Assembly: GCA_023053685.1 (NCBI GenBank)
Contig: JALIGW010000001.1
Coordinates: forward strand, 70,337,740 to 70,401,739
DNA: 64,000 nt
Origin: Diadophis punctatus similis
Lineage: Eukaryota; Chordata; Lepidosauria; Squamata; Dipsadidae
Direction of reading: 5' to 3'
Within the stretch, counting starts at the first letter, position 1. Each line of letters starts with the position of its first letter. A program made the translations under genes and the position numbers. The notes beneath the pieces were generated by a model, which ran no database searches, was not told the origin of the DNA, and saw only the letters and a list, made by a program, of their open reading frames with translations. Shown one piece after another: positions 49,901-59,032 of this stretch.

Positions 49901-52900
49901 GATTAGGACATTGTTTTCTGCTTGATTGTTTATCTGGTGTTGATCCCTGCTTATGTTAGCTGCTGGAGAGGATGTGTGCTGGTCTTTTTATTTCCTTCTT
50001 AGCATTTATGTTGTCTCTTTTTTGCTATACTATTTTTGTTTGTTTGTTTTACTTTTTGCCATACTATTTCTAACTTATTTGTGATGTTCTACAAAAAGTT
50101 GTTTACCCTGAAAAGGAAAAGATTGACATGCCTGTGTGTATGTGTTTTTGCATACACAATGTTTTAAATTAAACTGCTGGCATAGAGATTCCTAAAATAG
50201 ATTCACAGTTGTGAGCCCCACCATGACTACACTCTATATTGTGTATTTCAGGATGGAGTGGGAAACCTGTCTGATATTTATAATATACTGGATGGATAGA
50301 GATTTGATCCACATTTAGACTAAACCCAGGTAGATCAATTGGACAAGTAAATTGTGACCAAATCTATTTCATTTTACTGAGCCTAGAACCAATGTAGTAG
50401 ATTTTTTTCCTCAATGAAACTAACTATTGTAGGATCACAACAAACCAGTAAAATTTCCGGATACAGCCCGTTGTATCCTAAAGCAGTTTATCAAGGAACT
50501 TTCTAGAGCAGAAGTGTAGGATTTAGCAATAGCAATAGCAATAGCACTTTACTTATATACCGCTTCATAGTGCTTTACAGCCCTCTCTAAGCGGTTTACA
50601 GAGTTCAGCATATTGCCCCCAACAATCTGGGTCCTATAGATTTAAGACTATAAGCTACTTCTAGACTACTGCTTAATTTACGGAACCAATTGGAAACCGT
50701 GACTATAATATTAAATGAAAGTATGTGTGATGTTTCCCTGATTGTTCAGATAAAGGAACAGTTACAGAGGACAATGTAATTGCTAAGGAAATCCAAAGAA
50801 GTCATATTTGCTATAATTAGTGGACACCCTAAAAAGTGTGTATATGTGTGTATACCCACACCCCTACATAAATATGTATACACATGAGGATCAAATCTCT
50901 AGAATATCTGGGGGTTATTCAAAATCACTATTGAATATATATGAATATTGAATATGAATAAATGTAGCGCAAATCAGGAGGGGATAAGTTTACACCACAT
51001 TGTGAATAGTGAGATTTCCTATACAACAGTAAGCTGTTCTACAATATTTTTGTTCCCTAATTCTTCACAAGCAAATAGAACCCTGACTTGTGATTATCTT
51101 TATTTTTCTGCTGACTTTGAAATATTGAGAATACTATCAATCAATTAGTGATCCTACCAGTTGACCAATAGGTGAATGCAAGAAACCTTATTCCGTCATT
51201 GTTTTATACTGTTGATCTTAAGAGTAACAAAAATCCTCTTATCTACATCAAAAAGAAATAAACGGTAATCTAGGTCAGTGTTTTTCAACCACTGTGCCGC
51301 GGCACACTAGTGTGCCGTGACATAGTGTAAGGTGTGCCGTGGGAAAAACACCCGCCGGGTGTTTTTGCTGCGGGACATCTCTGTGTCCCGAAAGTTGCTT
51401 TCGGGACACAGAGATGCCTCTATTAAGTCCCTGCGGCCCCGCGTTTACTTTAAAACGCGGGGACCGCCCGGAGGTAGCGCACGCAGGGACGTCACTGACG
51501 TCCCATGCGTGCGCCCATAGCAACAATCGCGGAGGACCGGAGCAGCGAGGAGGACGTGCGCTGTCAACTTGGTAAGTGTTACCAGCGGCGCGTCTCCTTC
51601 GGTGTTCCGAGCACCGAAGTGGGGCAGTACACAGGCATATAGCCTTCAGTAATACACTGTATGGCTGAAGACTGTATGTCTGTGGGGGAACTATACTGGA
51701 CCTAATGTGGGGGGACTATACTGGACCTAATGTGGGGAAACTACAACCTAATGTTGGGGAACTACAACCTAATGTGTGGGTAACTATACTGCCAACCTAA
51801 TGTGGGGGAAAATAAGATATATGCAAGATAAGATATATGCAGTGTGCATAGGAATTTGTTCATAGTTTTTTTTTAACTATAGTCCAGCCCTCCAACGGTC
51901 TGAGGGACCGTGAACTGGCCCCCTGTTTAAAGAGGAGACAAGTGCAGTAAGTACTGAGTGATAGTGAGACAGGAGCAGATAATGCAGTGATGGACAAGTT
52001 TTTGAAAAGGAAAGAACTGGACTCTGAACAAAATTCGCAGCCAGATGAGAGCCCAAGTATGAGTAGGGATCAAAAGAAAGCAAAGATGGTTAGCTCAAGC
52101 AAATTCTCTGGCACAAGGCAATATAGCGAAAGCTATATTTCATTTGGATTTACTTTCACTGGAGATGCAAAGAAACCAACTCCACTGTGCGTGGTGTGTA
52201 GTGAAAAGCTATCTAACAGTGCTATGGTCCCAAGTAAACTTAAACACCATCTCCAAACGAAACACCCTTCGCTTCAAAATAAGAATGTGGACTATTTTGT
52301 TCGCCTGCGTGAAAACATGGAGAAACAGGCAACTTTCATGAGAAAAACCACAAAGTTAAATGAAAGAGCTCTTAAAGCTAGCTATCAAATTGCTGAACTT
52401 ATAGCCAAGTCAAAAAAGTCGCACACTGTGGCAGAGACATTAATACTTCCCGCCTGCAAAGCTATTGTAGAGGAGATGCTAGGACCTGAAGCAGCTAAGG
52501 AAATAGCCAAAATCCCACTCTCAGACAACACAATTTCCAGACGTATTAATGACATGTCTGCAGACATCGAAAGTGTGGTTTTGGAAAAGATCCGTATCAG
52601 TGAGAAATTTGCATTGCAACTTGATGAGTCTACTGATATCAGTGGACATGCTCAACTTTTGGCCAATGTGCATTTTGTGGATGGTGATGCAATTAGAGAA
52701 AACTTCTTTTTTTTGCAAGGCATTGCCAGAAAAAACAACAGGAGAAGAAATTTTTCAAGTCACATCAGAATACCTTGAACAAGGAGGACTTAAGTGGGAA
52801 AACTGCACAAGTGTCTGCACCGATGGAGCTGCAGCCATGGTCGGGCACACCAAAGGCTTTGTAAGCAGAGTGAAGGAAAGAAATCCAGATGTGATTGTTA

Positions 52901-54409
52901 CACATTGTTTTTTACACCGTGAGGCCCTCGTAGCCAAGACTTTACCAGCAGACCTAGTTCCTGTATTGGATGATGTTGTGCGCATGGTAAACTTTGTAAA
53001 GTCACAACCCGTGCAAAGTTGCATATTTGCAGCTTTGTGTGAGGAGATGGGAGCGAAGCATAAAACCTTGCTGTTTCATACGGAGGTCTGGTGGTTGTCG
53101 CGTGGCAAGGTCTTGGTTCATGTGTATGAGCTGCGGGAGGAACTTAAAGTGTTTCTGACAAATAAGAGGTCAGATTACGCAAAGCTGCTTGCAAGTGATG
53201 AGTGATGTGCAAGGCTGGCATACCTGGCAGATATTTTTCATCATCTGAATGAACTGAACACACGAATGCAAGGCCGAAATGAAAACCTGCTTACAAGTAC
53301 AGATAAAATAAATGGATTCCGTTCAAAGGTGCCACTCTGGCATCAACACGTGGAAAGTGGCAATCTTGAAATGTTCACACTCACCAAGCAATGGCAAGGT
53401 GTTCACACTGCTGCACTGTGTGAGATAATAGTTAAACATTTAAAAACTCTCGAGGAGAAGTTGTCATTTTATTTCTCTTCAGTCTCCACTGAATGCCTTG
53501 ACTGGGTTAGGGACCCTTTTAGCTCAGCATCAATTGGTGGAAAGGACATGACTTTACAGGAGCAGGAGGAACTAACTGAACTGAGACAAAATCGTGGTTT
53601 CAAGCTAAGATTTGCTGATCTACCTTTGGACAGTTTTTGGTTGGATACTGCCAAGGAGTTCCCCGTTCTGGCAAACAAAGCTATTTTGACATTGCTCCCA
53701 TTTTCCACTACATATCTCTGTGAGATGAGCTTTTCAAGCCTGACTGCTATAAAAACTAAAGACAGAGAGAGACTGAGAGCTGTTGATGAAGAGCTACGTG
53801 TGTGTCTTTCTTCGATTCCTGCCAGAATATCAGCTTTGTGTTCAAAAAAACAGGCCCAGGTTTCGCACTAAGTAAACAGAAATATGAACAATTAAAAAAT
53901 AATTTCTTTTTGTTTATTTGATTCCTATTCAAGAGAATTACTTTATATATAGTCAATATAGGCACAGAGTTAAATTTTTTTAACATTTTCTAATGGTGGT
54001 GTGCCTCGTGATTTTTTTCATGAAAAAAGTGTGCCTTTGCACAAAAAAGGTTGAAAAACACTGATCTAGGTCAGACCTGACCACATTTGCCACTTATGAA
54101 TGGATTGCCTATTGACATAGAGAAGTATAATGAAATTTGAGACTCATTTATATAGAATACAGTAGGTTTTTTAAAAAAATAAAGATTGTCATATAAATTT
54201 ATTGGAAATATATACATATTTGAATATTTGCATTAGACAATTATATATAGAATTGTATCTCTTTATTATAATGACATCATATTATGTTTTTGTTCCTTTG
54301 TTGCATTTCTTCACTTTTTTGTTAAAGCATTTTATGTGTTCCTTTTTGTCTTCTTTTTGTCAACATATCTATTTCCATCACTATTATTATTGTGTTTTGC
54401 TCTTTTATC

Positions 54410-54456
<47 letters not shown>

Positions 54457-54570
54457 CAATAATACTACCAATAATAATACTAATAATACTAATAATACTA
54501 ATAATACTAATAATACTAATAATACTAATAATACTAATACTAATACTAATACTAATACTAATACTAATAC

Positions 54571-54614
<44 letters not shown>

Positions 54615-57600
54615 GAGTTGGAAGGGACCTTGGAGGTCTTCTAGTCCAACCCCCTGCTTAGGCAGGAAACCCTACACCACTTCAGACAAATGGTTATCCA
54701 ACATCTTCTTTAAAACTTCCAGTGTTGGAGCATTCACAACTTCTAGAGGCAAGCTGTTCCACTGATTAATTGTTCTGTCAGGAAATTTCTCCTTAGTTCT
54801 AAGTTGCTTCTCTCCTTGTTTAGTTTCCACCCATTGCTTCTTGTTCTACCCTCAGGTGCTTTGGAGAATAGTTTGACTCCCTCTTCTTTGTGGCAACCCC
54901 TGAGATATTGGAACACTGCTATCATGTCTCCCCTGGTCCTTCTTTTCATTAAACTAGACATACCCAGTTCCTGCAACCGTTTTTCATATGTTTTAGCCTC
55001 CAGTCCCCTAATCCTCTTGGTTGCTCTTCTCTGCACTCTTTCTAGAGTCTCAACATCCTTTTTACATTGTGGCAACCAAAACTGAATGCAGTATTCCAAG
55101 TGTGGTCTTACCAAGGCATTATAAAGTGGTATTAACACTTCATGTGATCTTGATTCTATCCCTCTGTTTATGCACTGTGTTGGCTTTTTTGGCAGCTGCA
55201 GCACACTGCTGGCTCATATTTAAATGGTTGTCCACTAGGACTTTAAGATCCCTCTCACAGTTACTACTGTTGAGCAAGGTACCACATATACTATACCTGT
55301 GCATTTTGTTTTTCTTGCCTAAATGTAGAACCTTACTTTTTTAACCATTGAATTTCATTTTGTTAGATAGCGCCCAATGTTCAAGTCTGTCAAGATCTTT
55401 CTGTATCTTGAGCCTATCTTCTGGAGAGTTGGCTATTCCTGCCAGTTTGGTGTCATCTACAAATTTGATGAGTTCCCCATCTATCCCCTCGTCCAAGTCG
55501 TTGATGAAGATGCTGAAGAGTACTGGGCTAAAACAGAGCCTTGGGGTACTCCACTGCATACTTCCCTCCATGTAAATGCAGTTCCACTACATGTTGAGTG
55601 CGGTTTGTCAGCCAGTTTTGAATCCATCTGATGGTGTTGCTGTCTAACTCACATTTTTCTACTTTATCTAGTAGTAGGTTATGGTCTACTTTATCAAATG
55701 CCTTCTTTTGTTTTCTTTCTCTTCTTTTGTTAATAATTAGAAAACAATTTTTAAAAAGCATTAGGAACAATGCAGTTAGTTTTAAGGGTAGGGAAGAATA
55801 ATAGCTGTCCTAAGTCTAGAAGACCAAGAGAGGCAAGAGTTCCTGGCAATGGGATAATAGATAGCTCTAAATATTTGCAAACCCAGTGAGTCAAAGAGAA
55901 AACACAGCTTTCATATACTTTCAAAGAGACAAGCACCAAATCAACTCACATTGTGAGAGTATTACTATTTACTAAAAAGAAGGGTTTTTTAGGTTTGTAA
56001 AACCTGCTAAAAGAAAATGTGATGCAAAAAGAGATTTTTGAATAACATAATAGAACAAAATTAAACTGATAATAAAACCATAAGACGGAGGAAAACTGCC
56101 AGCAAATAATTGAATAAGAAAATTAAAGAAGTAACAAAGAGGATAAGGAGGTTGCAGAACAGTTGAATAAGTTCTTTATAAATTTTTTCCCCTCTTATTG
56201 TATACTATTATGACAGACTTAGTGCAATATTTGCATGTGTGTTAGTATAATTACATACACACACAGAAGTGCATAAGAAAGAAAATAAATGATATTTGAT
56301 AACGTAATAGATCCCATAGGACTCTTTAACCTTGCAATGCCTTAGATAGATTAAAATTCTCTAAAGAGTAATTATTAGTAATATGTTGACTGTTATTGTG
56401 CAATGTATTAAGGCACTGAGTTCAACATCTCAAGAAAAGGACATATTATTACTATACTAGTATGGGGTTATTGGAATAAAACATGCAAGGGCATGCATTA
56501 TCTTTTTGGGACAAGGATATTACAGGTAGTCCTTAACTCACAACCATTTGTTTAGTGACAGTTTAAAATTACAACAGCACTGAAAAAAGTGACTTAAGGC
56601 TGGTTTTTACACTTACAACCATTGTAACATCCCCATAGTCCCATGATTAAAATTTGGGTGCTTGGCAACTGGTGTGTATTTATAACAGTCACACTGTCCT
56701 GGAGTTATGTGATCACCATTTATAACCTTCTCACCTAGTTTCAGACAAGCAAAGTCAATGGAAGCCAGATTCGCTTAACTGTAGCAAAAACATCATAAAA
56801 TGGGGCACAACTCACTTAACAACTATCTTGCTTAGTAACAGAAATTTTGAGCTCAATTGTGGTCATACGTTGTGAACTACCTATAGTTTATACATTACCA
56901 GGATATTTTGATTTTAGCAAACAATGTGATAGTGTCCTATCATATTTTAGTAGATAAGATGTATAATGTTCCCTAGATAATACTATTAAAAAGAGTTCTA
57001 ACTAAAATAGTAAAGCCTTCTGTCTTATTATCTGAATGAGGAGCGTGATGTGGCTGTTTATAAAGGTACAATATTAGGCTATTGTAACAGGAGCAATTGA
57101 GCCCAAAATTTCTGTTGTTAAGTGAGATATTTGTTAAGTGAGTTTTGCCCCATTTTAGGACCTTTCTTGCCACAGTTGTTAAGTGAATCACTGTAGCTGA
57201 TATGTTAGTAATTTAGTTAAGTGAATCGGGCTGCCCCATTGACTTTGCTTGTAAAAGGTTGCAAAAATCCTTGGGATACAGCAATGGTCATAAGCATGAA
57301 TCAGTTGCCAAGCATCTGAATTTTGATGACATAATCTTGGGGAATGCTACAAAGGTTGTAACTGTGAAAAATGGTCATACTGTAAATCACTTTTTTCAGT
57401 GCCATTGTAACTTTAAATGATCCTGAATAAACTGTTGTACGTCGAGGACTACCTGTACTTTAGACTATAGCGTTCAACAGAGAAAATCATGTCTCTGGAA
57501 ATCATGTCTTGTTTATGCTTCATTTTAGTAAGGACATTGTTAAACTGGAGGTCATCCACAAGAAAATGACAAAAGTGATGAAGAATCAAGATACTATATT

Positions 57601-59032
57601 GTTTTATGAGGGATAGAATAAAGAGCTATAATTACAATTTTAAAATGACTCTCAGCATTTAATTTCTTTTATTATCATTTATCTTTCTATTAGTAGTGCT
57701 CAATAAGAAAACAGGATATCCTTTGCATAAATTGATAAGTTGTGGAAGTTCTCTGCATGGTACAGTAGTCACGATATTTCTCCTCAAGACTATTTTTTTC
57801 TTTTTAATACATATAAAGTATACAGATACAGAGTTATCCTGTTCATTTAAACAAATGTATTTTATGTATTTCTACTCTTTATAATGAATATTCAGGATGG
57901 GTATGAAGTCACTGGCCAGTGGCAAACATTTGAAAAAGGTCTTTAAGATCTATAAATTTTCTAAAAATTTCAACAAAGCTATACATTGTAAACACATTCC
58001 TATCCTATAATTTACAAATACTATGGTCAACATTTTAAAGACATGCCTGGATTTGTATACTTAAATGTTGCATTTATGAATAAATCTGTTAAATCTTTCT
58101 TTTCTGATACATTTTAAGTAATTACACATTTAGAATTTTATCACTTTATCCAATTTGTTTGGATTTGGGAGAAAAAATACTCCTGCTATATTTATCTCGG
58201 TCACCCTAAGAATGTTAAAGCACTGCCTATGTTTGCAAAATAAGCCTACCCATTATTCACATAAACATGGTTCACTAAAATATCACATTTTGTTGTTTTC
58301 ATGACACACTGAAGCATAAAATATTTACTGTCTACATTTTACATTTTAAAAAAAATACAGGTTTTTTTAAAACTCAATATAATTTACAGGACACAGTCAC
58401 AGTAACAAGACCAGCTTCTGATTCTTTAAAGATGAGTGATTGTGAATCACACATGATTTTTAATAACAGTCTAGATGCCAATTTTTTTTGAGGGGGGGGG
58501 GTTTAATGTCATATTTTATGTATCCATTTTAGGATGAATTAATAAAGCAGTTGCTCTGGACTATCTTGAGGGCAGCACTCCCAGTTCTCAAAGTAAGCAA
58601 ACCAAATAATCCAATGAATGCTTTAAAATAGGAACGAAGCCTGTATTAAGTTGGAGGAGGCACGCATTGCTAACTTATCGTTGATAACAAAAAGGCGTTT
58701 TGAAACTCAGAATTTTATTTCTAGCCCCGCAAGGGATGGAGCAGCATGGCTAGGTTTTGTCACGAGGATTCGTGTGACGAAAGAAGGGTAAGAAAACCGG
58801 GACTGTACTGGGAGACTGAGGAAAGTCCTACTGAACATTAAATAAACTTGAAGGTGAGGCGGTAGGCTAGGAAAAAGATGTAACCTAGCTCTCCTACAAT
58901 TTAAAAGAAAGACTTTTTTTTAAGTGTAGAAGATAGCGGGCTGGAGGTACAAATTAGAGAGGAAATGGTGGGGCTGTTTTCTAATCCCCCGTCCTTACCC
59001 GCAGCGTTTCCTTCACGCTCCTCCGTCGCCAT
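27352..59032 (-). CDS. EFCAB2: EFCAB2 / DRC8, EF-hand subunit of the nexin-dynein regulatory complex
   Basis: Seven coding exons (59032-58999, 48615-48531, 37304-37232, 32248-32169, 29657-29615, 29530-29464, 27467-27352) join in phase into 498 nt, giving 165 residues plus stop, close to the mammalian length. The order of recognisable blocks is [89 protein letters not shown] and [15 protein letters not shown]. These are calmodulin-like EF-hands. The first loop ([12 protein letters not shown]) keeps Glu at position 12; later loops are degenerate, so calcium binding is doubtful for some. The protein is an axonemal component of motile cilia and sperm flagella. All junctions are GT..AG, and introns are full of transposons but exons are intact. 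Alternative exons are not excluded. Confidence 0.95.
27468..28266. other. EFCAB2 intron 6, left part
   Basis: AT-rich intron with no recognised repeat except a tRNA-like SINE head at 28005-28057. Confidence 0.4.
28005..28057 (-). mobile_element. tRNA-like SINE head
   Basis: The minus strand reads gcgcaacggctcagtggtta then aggttcaagacc, i.e. tRNA-like A and B boxes with correct spacing. No complete cloverleaf; treated as a SINE 5' fragment. Confidence 0.55.
28275..28471. mobile_element. Fold-back hAT MITE with triplicated arm (197 bp)
   Basis: Starts cagaggtcttcaaacttgg and ends ccaagtttggggacccctg, perfect TSD tcctaggt (28267-28274, 28472-28479). The right arm repeats gggagttgaagtccacaag three times, an internal expansion of one hairpin arm. 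Confidence 0.9.
28950..29360. mobile_element. TA-type MITE, CAGGTAGTCC family
   Basis: cata|caggtagtcctcatctta at left and gttgaggactgcctg|tatt at right. The interior contains a gttttcagcaaaactgcc inverted motif that differs from the other copies, so it may be a subfamily. Confidence 0.75.
29464..29530 (-). CDS. EFCAB2: EFCAB2 exon 6
   Basis: Acceptor ttttatag, donor GAAG|gtaaaa. Encodes [20 protein letters not shown] plus EE. Confidence 0.95.
29615..29657 (-). CDS. EFCAB2: EFCAB2 exon 5
   Basis: A 43-nt exon, acceptor ttatttcag, donor GAG|gtttgt. Encodes [14 protein letters not shown]. Confidence 0.95.
29960..30965. repeat. GC-rich tandem array with a 355-bp higher-order duplication
   Basis: Short units of the type gatgcccgccgctcgctgcc repeat throughout. 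A block from about 30072 recurs 355 bp downstream (for example gctcgccggcgatgcc at 30306 and 30661). Reading frames through it give Pro/Ala/Arg/Cys-rich strings on both strands, as expected of a repeat and not a gene. Confidence 0.85.
31090..31378. mobile_element. Nested fold-back repeats of the gacttcaactcccagaatt type
   Basis: Two partly overlapping palindromes share arms aagtttaagacttgtggac and gggagttgaagtccacaag around gctagctcaggaatg. Same arm family as 28275-28471 and 32922-33057. Confidence 0.75.
31583..32168. other. EFCAB2 intron 4, remainder
   Basis: AT-rich intron DNA next to exon 4; nothing recognised. Confidence 0.4.
32169..32248 (-). CDS. EFCAB2: EFCAB2 exon 4
   Basis: Acceptor aaattag, donor GAAG|gtaaca. 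Encodes [20 protein letters not shown] plus RVLMER. Confidence 0.95.
32684..32749. repeat. (TATG)n microsatellite
   Basis: About 16 tandem TATG units in EFCAB2 intron 3. Confidence 0.95.
32922..33057. mobile_element. Perfect fold-back hAT MITE (136 bp)
   Basis: Ends cagtgtttcccaaccttgg / ccaaggttgggaaacactg, perfect TSD atctatct (32914-32921, 33058-33065). The halves are almost exact reverse complements around agcatttgctg. Confidence 0.95.
33066..33898. other. EFCAB2 intron 3, nothing recognised
   Basis: AT-rich, no repeat ends. Confidence 0.4.
33899..34292. mobile_element. TA-type MITE, CAGGTAGTCC family
   Basis: taggtagtcctcgacttac ... gtcaaggactacctg, flanked by TA. Full-length representative with gtgaatctggcttccccattg and tttttcag interior phrases. 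Confidence 0.8.
34310..34375. repeat. Interspersed repeat fragment
   Basis: A (taatt)n run followed by tttgtatgccgcccaactcc and gggactct, related to 14484-14560. Confidence 0.5.
34390..34755. mobile_element. Diverged relative of the TA-type MITE
   Basis: Shares atttatgaccgttgcag, taatgaccatagtgac and ggttgctaagtgaggactac themes with the CAGGTAGTCC family but lacks clean ends. Confidence 0.5.
34756..35725. other. EFCAB2 intron 3, nothing recognised
   Basis: Possibly old LINE debris; no diagnostic motif could be read. Confidence 0.35.
35774..36094. mobile_element. hAT MITE, CAGAGGTGGGATTCAGC family
   Basis: Ends cagaggtgggattcagc / gaatcccaccactg, TSD tccgtttc/cccgtttc (7 of 8). Internal marks are ggagaaccggtaacgg and a tandem tccttcccctggagtggggt-like unit. 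Confidence 0.85.
36255..36520. repeat. (TC)n-rich tract
   Basis: About 265 bp of nearly pure CT dinucleotide and CCCTCTCTC variation, inside the hAT element. Long Ser/Leu/Pro frames here are composition artefacts. Confidence 0.9.
37232..37304 (-). CDS. EFCAB2: EFCAB2 exon 3
   Basis: Acceptor tttcag, donor GAG|gtaatg. Encodes [20 protein letters not shown] plus MLAE. Confidence 0.95.
37553..38063. repeat. 511-bp near-perfect palindrome
   Basis: The left arm (37553-37814) and right arm (37816-38063) are reverse complements apart from CA/TG-run length. The centre is the natural small hairpin gcatgaattaatgaaa-tag-tttcattaattcatgc. A 23-bp segment starting aatagtttcattaattcat at 37812 is repeated at 38064-38086, just after the right arm. 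It lies in EFCAB2 intron 2. Confidence 0.9.
38064..38241. other. EFCAB2 intron 2, short spacer
   Basis: AT-rich; nothing beyond the 23-bp repeat at its left edge. Confidence 0.4.
38242..38668 (+). mobile_element. Solo ERV-type LTR
   Basis: Begins tgtgacaattcctcc. It carries a TATA box (tataaaata, 38506-38514) and an AATAAA signal (38609-38614) about 100 bp later, then a GT-rich end tctctgtattgtgagtatt. The following aattggcgatc resembles the start of a primer-binding site, so an internal region may have been lost just here. Not homologous to the 41141 LTR family. Boundaries approximate. Confidence 0.65.
38669..39089. other. EFCAB2 intron 2, nothing recognised
   Basis: No clear element. Confidence 0.4.
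39246..39478 (+). mobile_element. tRNA-derived squamate SINE
   Basis: gcgcagtggttaaatgc A box, gttcaaatctc B box, ttgttgggggcaatatgctg body, (tgctat)n end. Full-length relative of 2549-2782. Confidence 0.85.
39590..40438 (+). mobile_element. CR1 LINE 3' end, split by a hAT MITE
   Basis: After the MITE the frame to 40365 is open: [72 protein letters not shown]. It is then followed by ttggactagatgacc and the (aat)n end. This is the best preserved CR1 C-terminus in the window. Confidence 0.9.
39624..39985. mobile_element. hAT MITE, CAGTGGTTCCCAACC family (362 bp)
   Basis: Ends cagtggttcccaacctttt / aggttgggaaccactg, perfect TSD ctctagag (39616-39623, 39986-39993), an exact nTCTAGAn site. Internal cgcgtaccacctgg occurs twice. 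Confidence 0.95.
40517..41136. other. EFCAB2 intron 2, between LTR copies
   Basis: AT-rich with a (CA)n run at 40531-40553; nothing else recognised. Confidence 0.4.
41141..41717 (-). repeat. 3' LTR (element orientation)
   Basis: TGTTATAAGG..CTACA on the plus strand. Minus-strand TATAAAAA at 41336-41343 and ATTAAA at 41223-41228 delimit a probable R region. Confidence 0.85.
42640..42810. repeat. Tandem array of about 50-bp units
   Basis: Three to four copies of tttacaatgaatttctgtgac plus gaagcaaagaaagaaagaaaa, inside the LTR element. Confidence 0.85.
44520..44960 (+). pseudogene. Decayed L1-type LINE ORF2 fragment
   Basis: Broken plus-strand frames resemble the L1 reverse-transcriptase entry region: an [16 protein letters not shown]-like phrase (consensus KSPGPDG..AEFYK), then strings matching YRPISL..DYKI. 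Stops and shifts throughout. Confidence 0.6.
45480..46080 (+). pseudogene. Decayed CR1-type LINE ORF2 fragment
   Basis: Translated pieces [47 protein letters not shown] and [13 protein letters not shown] match the CR1 region before and into the RT domain. Many disruptions. Confidence 0.65.
46611..47187 (-). repeat. 5' LTR (element orientation)
   Basis: Three substitutions relative to the other LTR (near 46634, 46825 and 46935). Contains the promoter-like TATA on the minus strand. Confidence 0.85.
47200..47982 (+). mobile_element. Probable L1 3' UTR and tail
   Basis: A long purine-rich (G/A) stretch, 47345-47830, ends in atggaaataaaaataaaaaacttggg and an A-run. Polypurine 3' UTRs of this kind are typical of vertebrate L1. 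No ORF2 is attached. The 207-codon minus-strand frame here is the pyrimidine shadow. Confidence 0.5.
48038..48328. mobile_element. hAT MITE, CAGAGGTGGGTTCC family (291 bp)
   Basis: Ends cagaggtgggttcctgcc / gaagaacccacccgtg, perfect TSD attcagcc (48030-48037, 48329-48336). The interior has cttctgcgcacacgcagaag and ctgcacatgcgcacgtgcgt. It lies about 200 bp from EFCAB2 exon 2. Confidence 0.9.
48531..48615 (-). CDS. EFCAB2: EFCAB2 exon 2
   Basis: Acceptor ttatag, donor AG|gtttgg. Encodes [20 protein letters not shown] (first E split with exon 1) through NKTVDVR, including the first EF-hand loop. Confidence 0.95.
48616..49166. other. EFCAB2 intron 1, nothing recognised
   Basis: AT-rich intron sequence flanking exon 2. 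Confidence 0.4.
49175..49709. mobile_element. Complex fold-back hAT MITE with repeated CCGGAAGTG (535 bp)
   Basis: Left end ccatggtggcgaacctatgg, right end ggttcgccaccactg, perfect TSD acctaggt (49167-49174, 49710-49717). From about 49250 to 49530 it is a palindrome made of smaller palindromes (ccggaagtgcggaaaaacgc / gcgtttttccgcacttcc), so both strands give similar 170-residue frames. A G-rich right part carries TGCGCATGCGCA at 49575-49586. Confidence 0.9.
49725..50010. mobile_element. Possible Penelope-like element terminus
   Basis: gagcttggttgtttgtttgc, agacatttcattacccagc and taggtaacatcaccagt resemble the acgtttcattacc..catcagtg signature of Penelope-like element ends in squamates. No coding remnant is seen; the assignment is from memory of the motif. 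Confidence 0.4.
50527..50638 (-). mobile_element. Truncated tRNA-SINE 3' half
   Basis: agcaatagcaatagcacttt through cccccaacaatctgggtc; the tRNA head is absent. Confidence 0.85.
50639..51267. other. EFCAB2 intron 1, nothing recognised
   Basis: No elements recognised. Confidence 0.4.
51376..51416. other. 19-bp perfect stem-loop in hAT 5' region
   Basis: catctctgtgtcccgaaag and its exact reverse complement are separated by ttg. Confidence 0.85.
51987..53871 (+). pseudogene. hAT transposase (ZBED5/SCAND3-like), two disabling lesions
   Basis: The first frame has a BED zinc finger (C68, C71, H88, H93), then [15 protein letters not shown] and the first catalytic aspartate in QLDESTD. At a T8 run (about 52706-52713) one extra T shifts the frame. 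The next frame continues with [12 protein letters not shown] (second catalytic Asp region) and [11 protein letters not shown] (C-x2-H). An in-frame TGA at 53203-53205 interrupts it, after which the same frame runs to [21 protein letters not shown], the hATC dimerisation end, stopping at 53869-53871. The family is close to hATs that gave rise to ZBED5 and SCAND3. As read it cannot make full-length protein; sequencing error at the T-run is an alternative for one lesion. Confidence 0.9.
54072..54409. other. EFCAB2 intron 1, nothing recognised
   Basis: AT-rich. Confidence 0.4.
54410..54613. repeat. (TAA)n / (TAATAC)n microsatellite, CR1 tail
   Basis: About 200 bp of taa, taatac and aataatact units, continuous with the 3' end of the adjacent CR1. 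Poly-Ile and poly-Asn frames here are artefacts. Confidence 0.95.
54614..55712 (-). mobile_element. CR1 LINE, RT C-terminal half to 3' end
   Basis: Minus-strand frames: [31 protein letters not shown] with the catalytic-loop equivalent FVDDTKLAG (Ala to Val relative to the usual FADD), then [39 protein letters not shown] and [11 protein letters not shown]. Frameshifts separate the pieces. Confidence 0.9.
55713..56522. other. EFCAB2 intron 1, nothing recognised
   Basis: AT-rich. Confidence 0.4.
56523..56883. mobile_element. TA-type MITE, CAGGTAGTCC family
   Basis: tta|caggtagtccttaact ... gttgtgaactaccta|ta, with gtttagtgacagtttaaaattac interior. Confidence 0.75.
57083..57455. mobile_element. 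TA-type MITE, CAGGTAGTCC family, left end eroded
   Basis: From gcaattgagcccaaaatttctg to gtcgaggactacctg|ta; opposite orientation to the previous copy. Confidence 0.75.
57456..58940. other. EFCAB2 intron 1, promoter-proximal part
   Basis: AT-rich, no repeats recognised, becoming more GC-rich toward 58700 and exon 1. Confidence 0.4.

Larger units (their letters stand above)
51276..54063 (+). mobile_element. Nearly intact autonomous-type hAT transposon (2,788 bp)
   Basis: Inverted ends cagtgtttttcaacc / ggttgaaaaacactg with subterminal gtgtgccgtg / gtgtgcctcgtg motifs, and a perfect TSD atctaggt (51268-51275, 54064-54071). It contains a transposase gene broken by only two lesions. A 19-bp perfect hairpin (51376-51416) and a short tandem array (about 51688-51810, ctaatgtgggg units) lie upstream of the gene and may hold its promoter. 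Inserted in EFCAB2 intron 1, antisense to the gene. Confidence 0.95.

Noticed and set aside
54336..54661. Poly-Ile and poly-Asn/Thr frames
   Set aside because: Translation of a (TAA)/(TAATAC) microsatellite.
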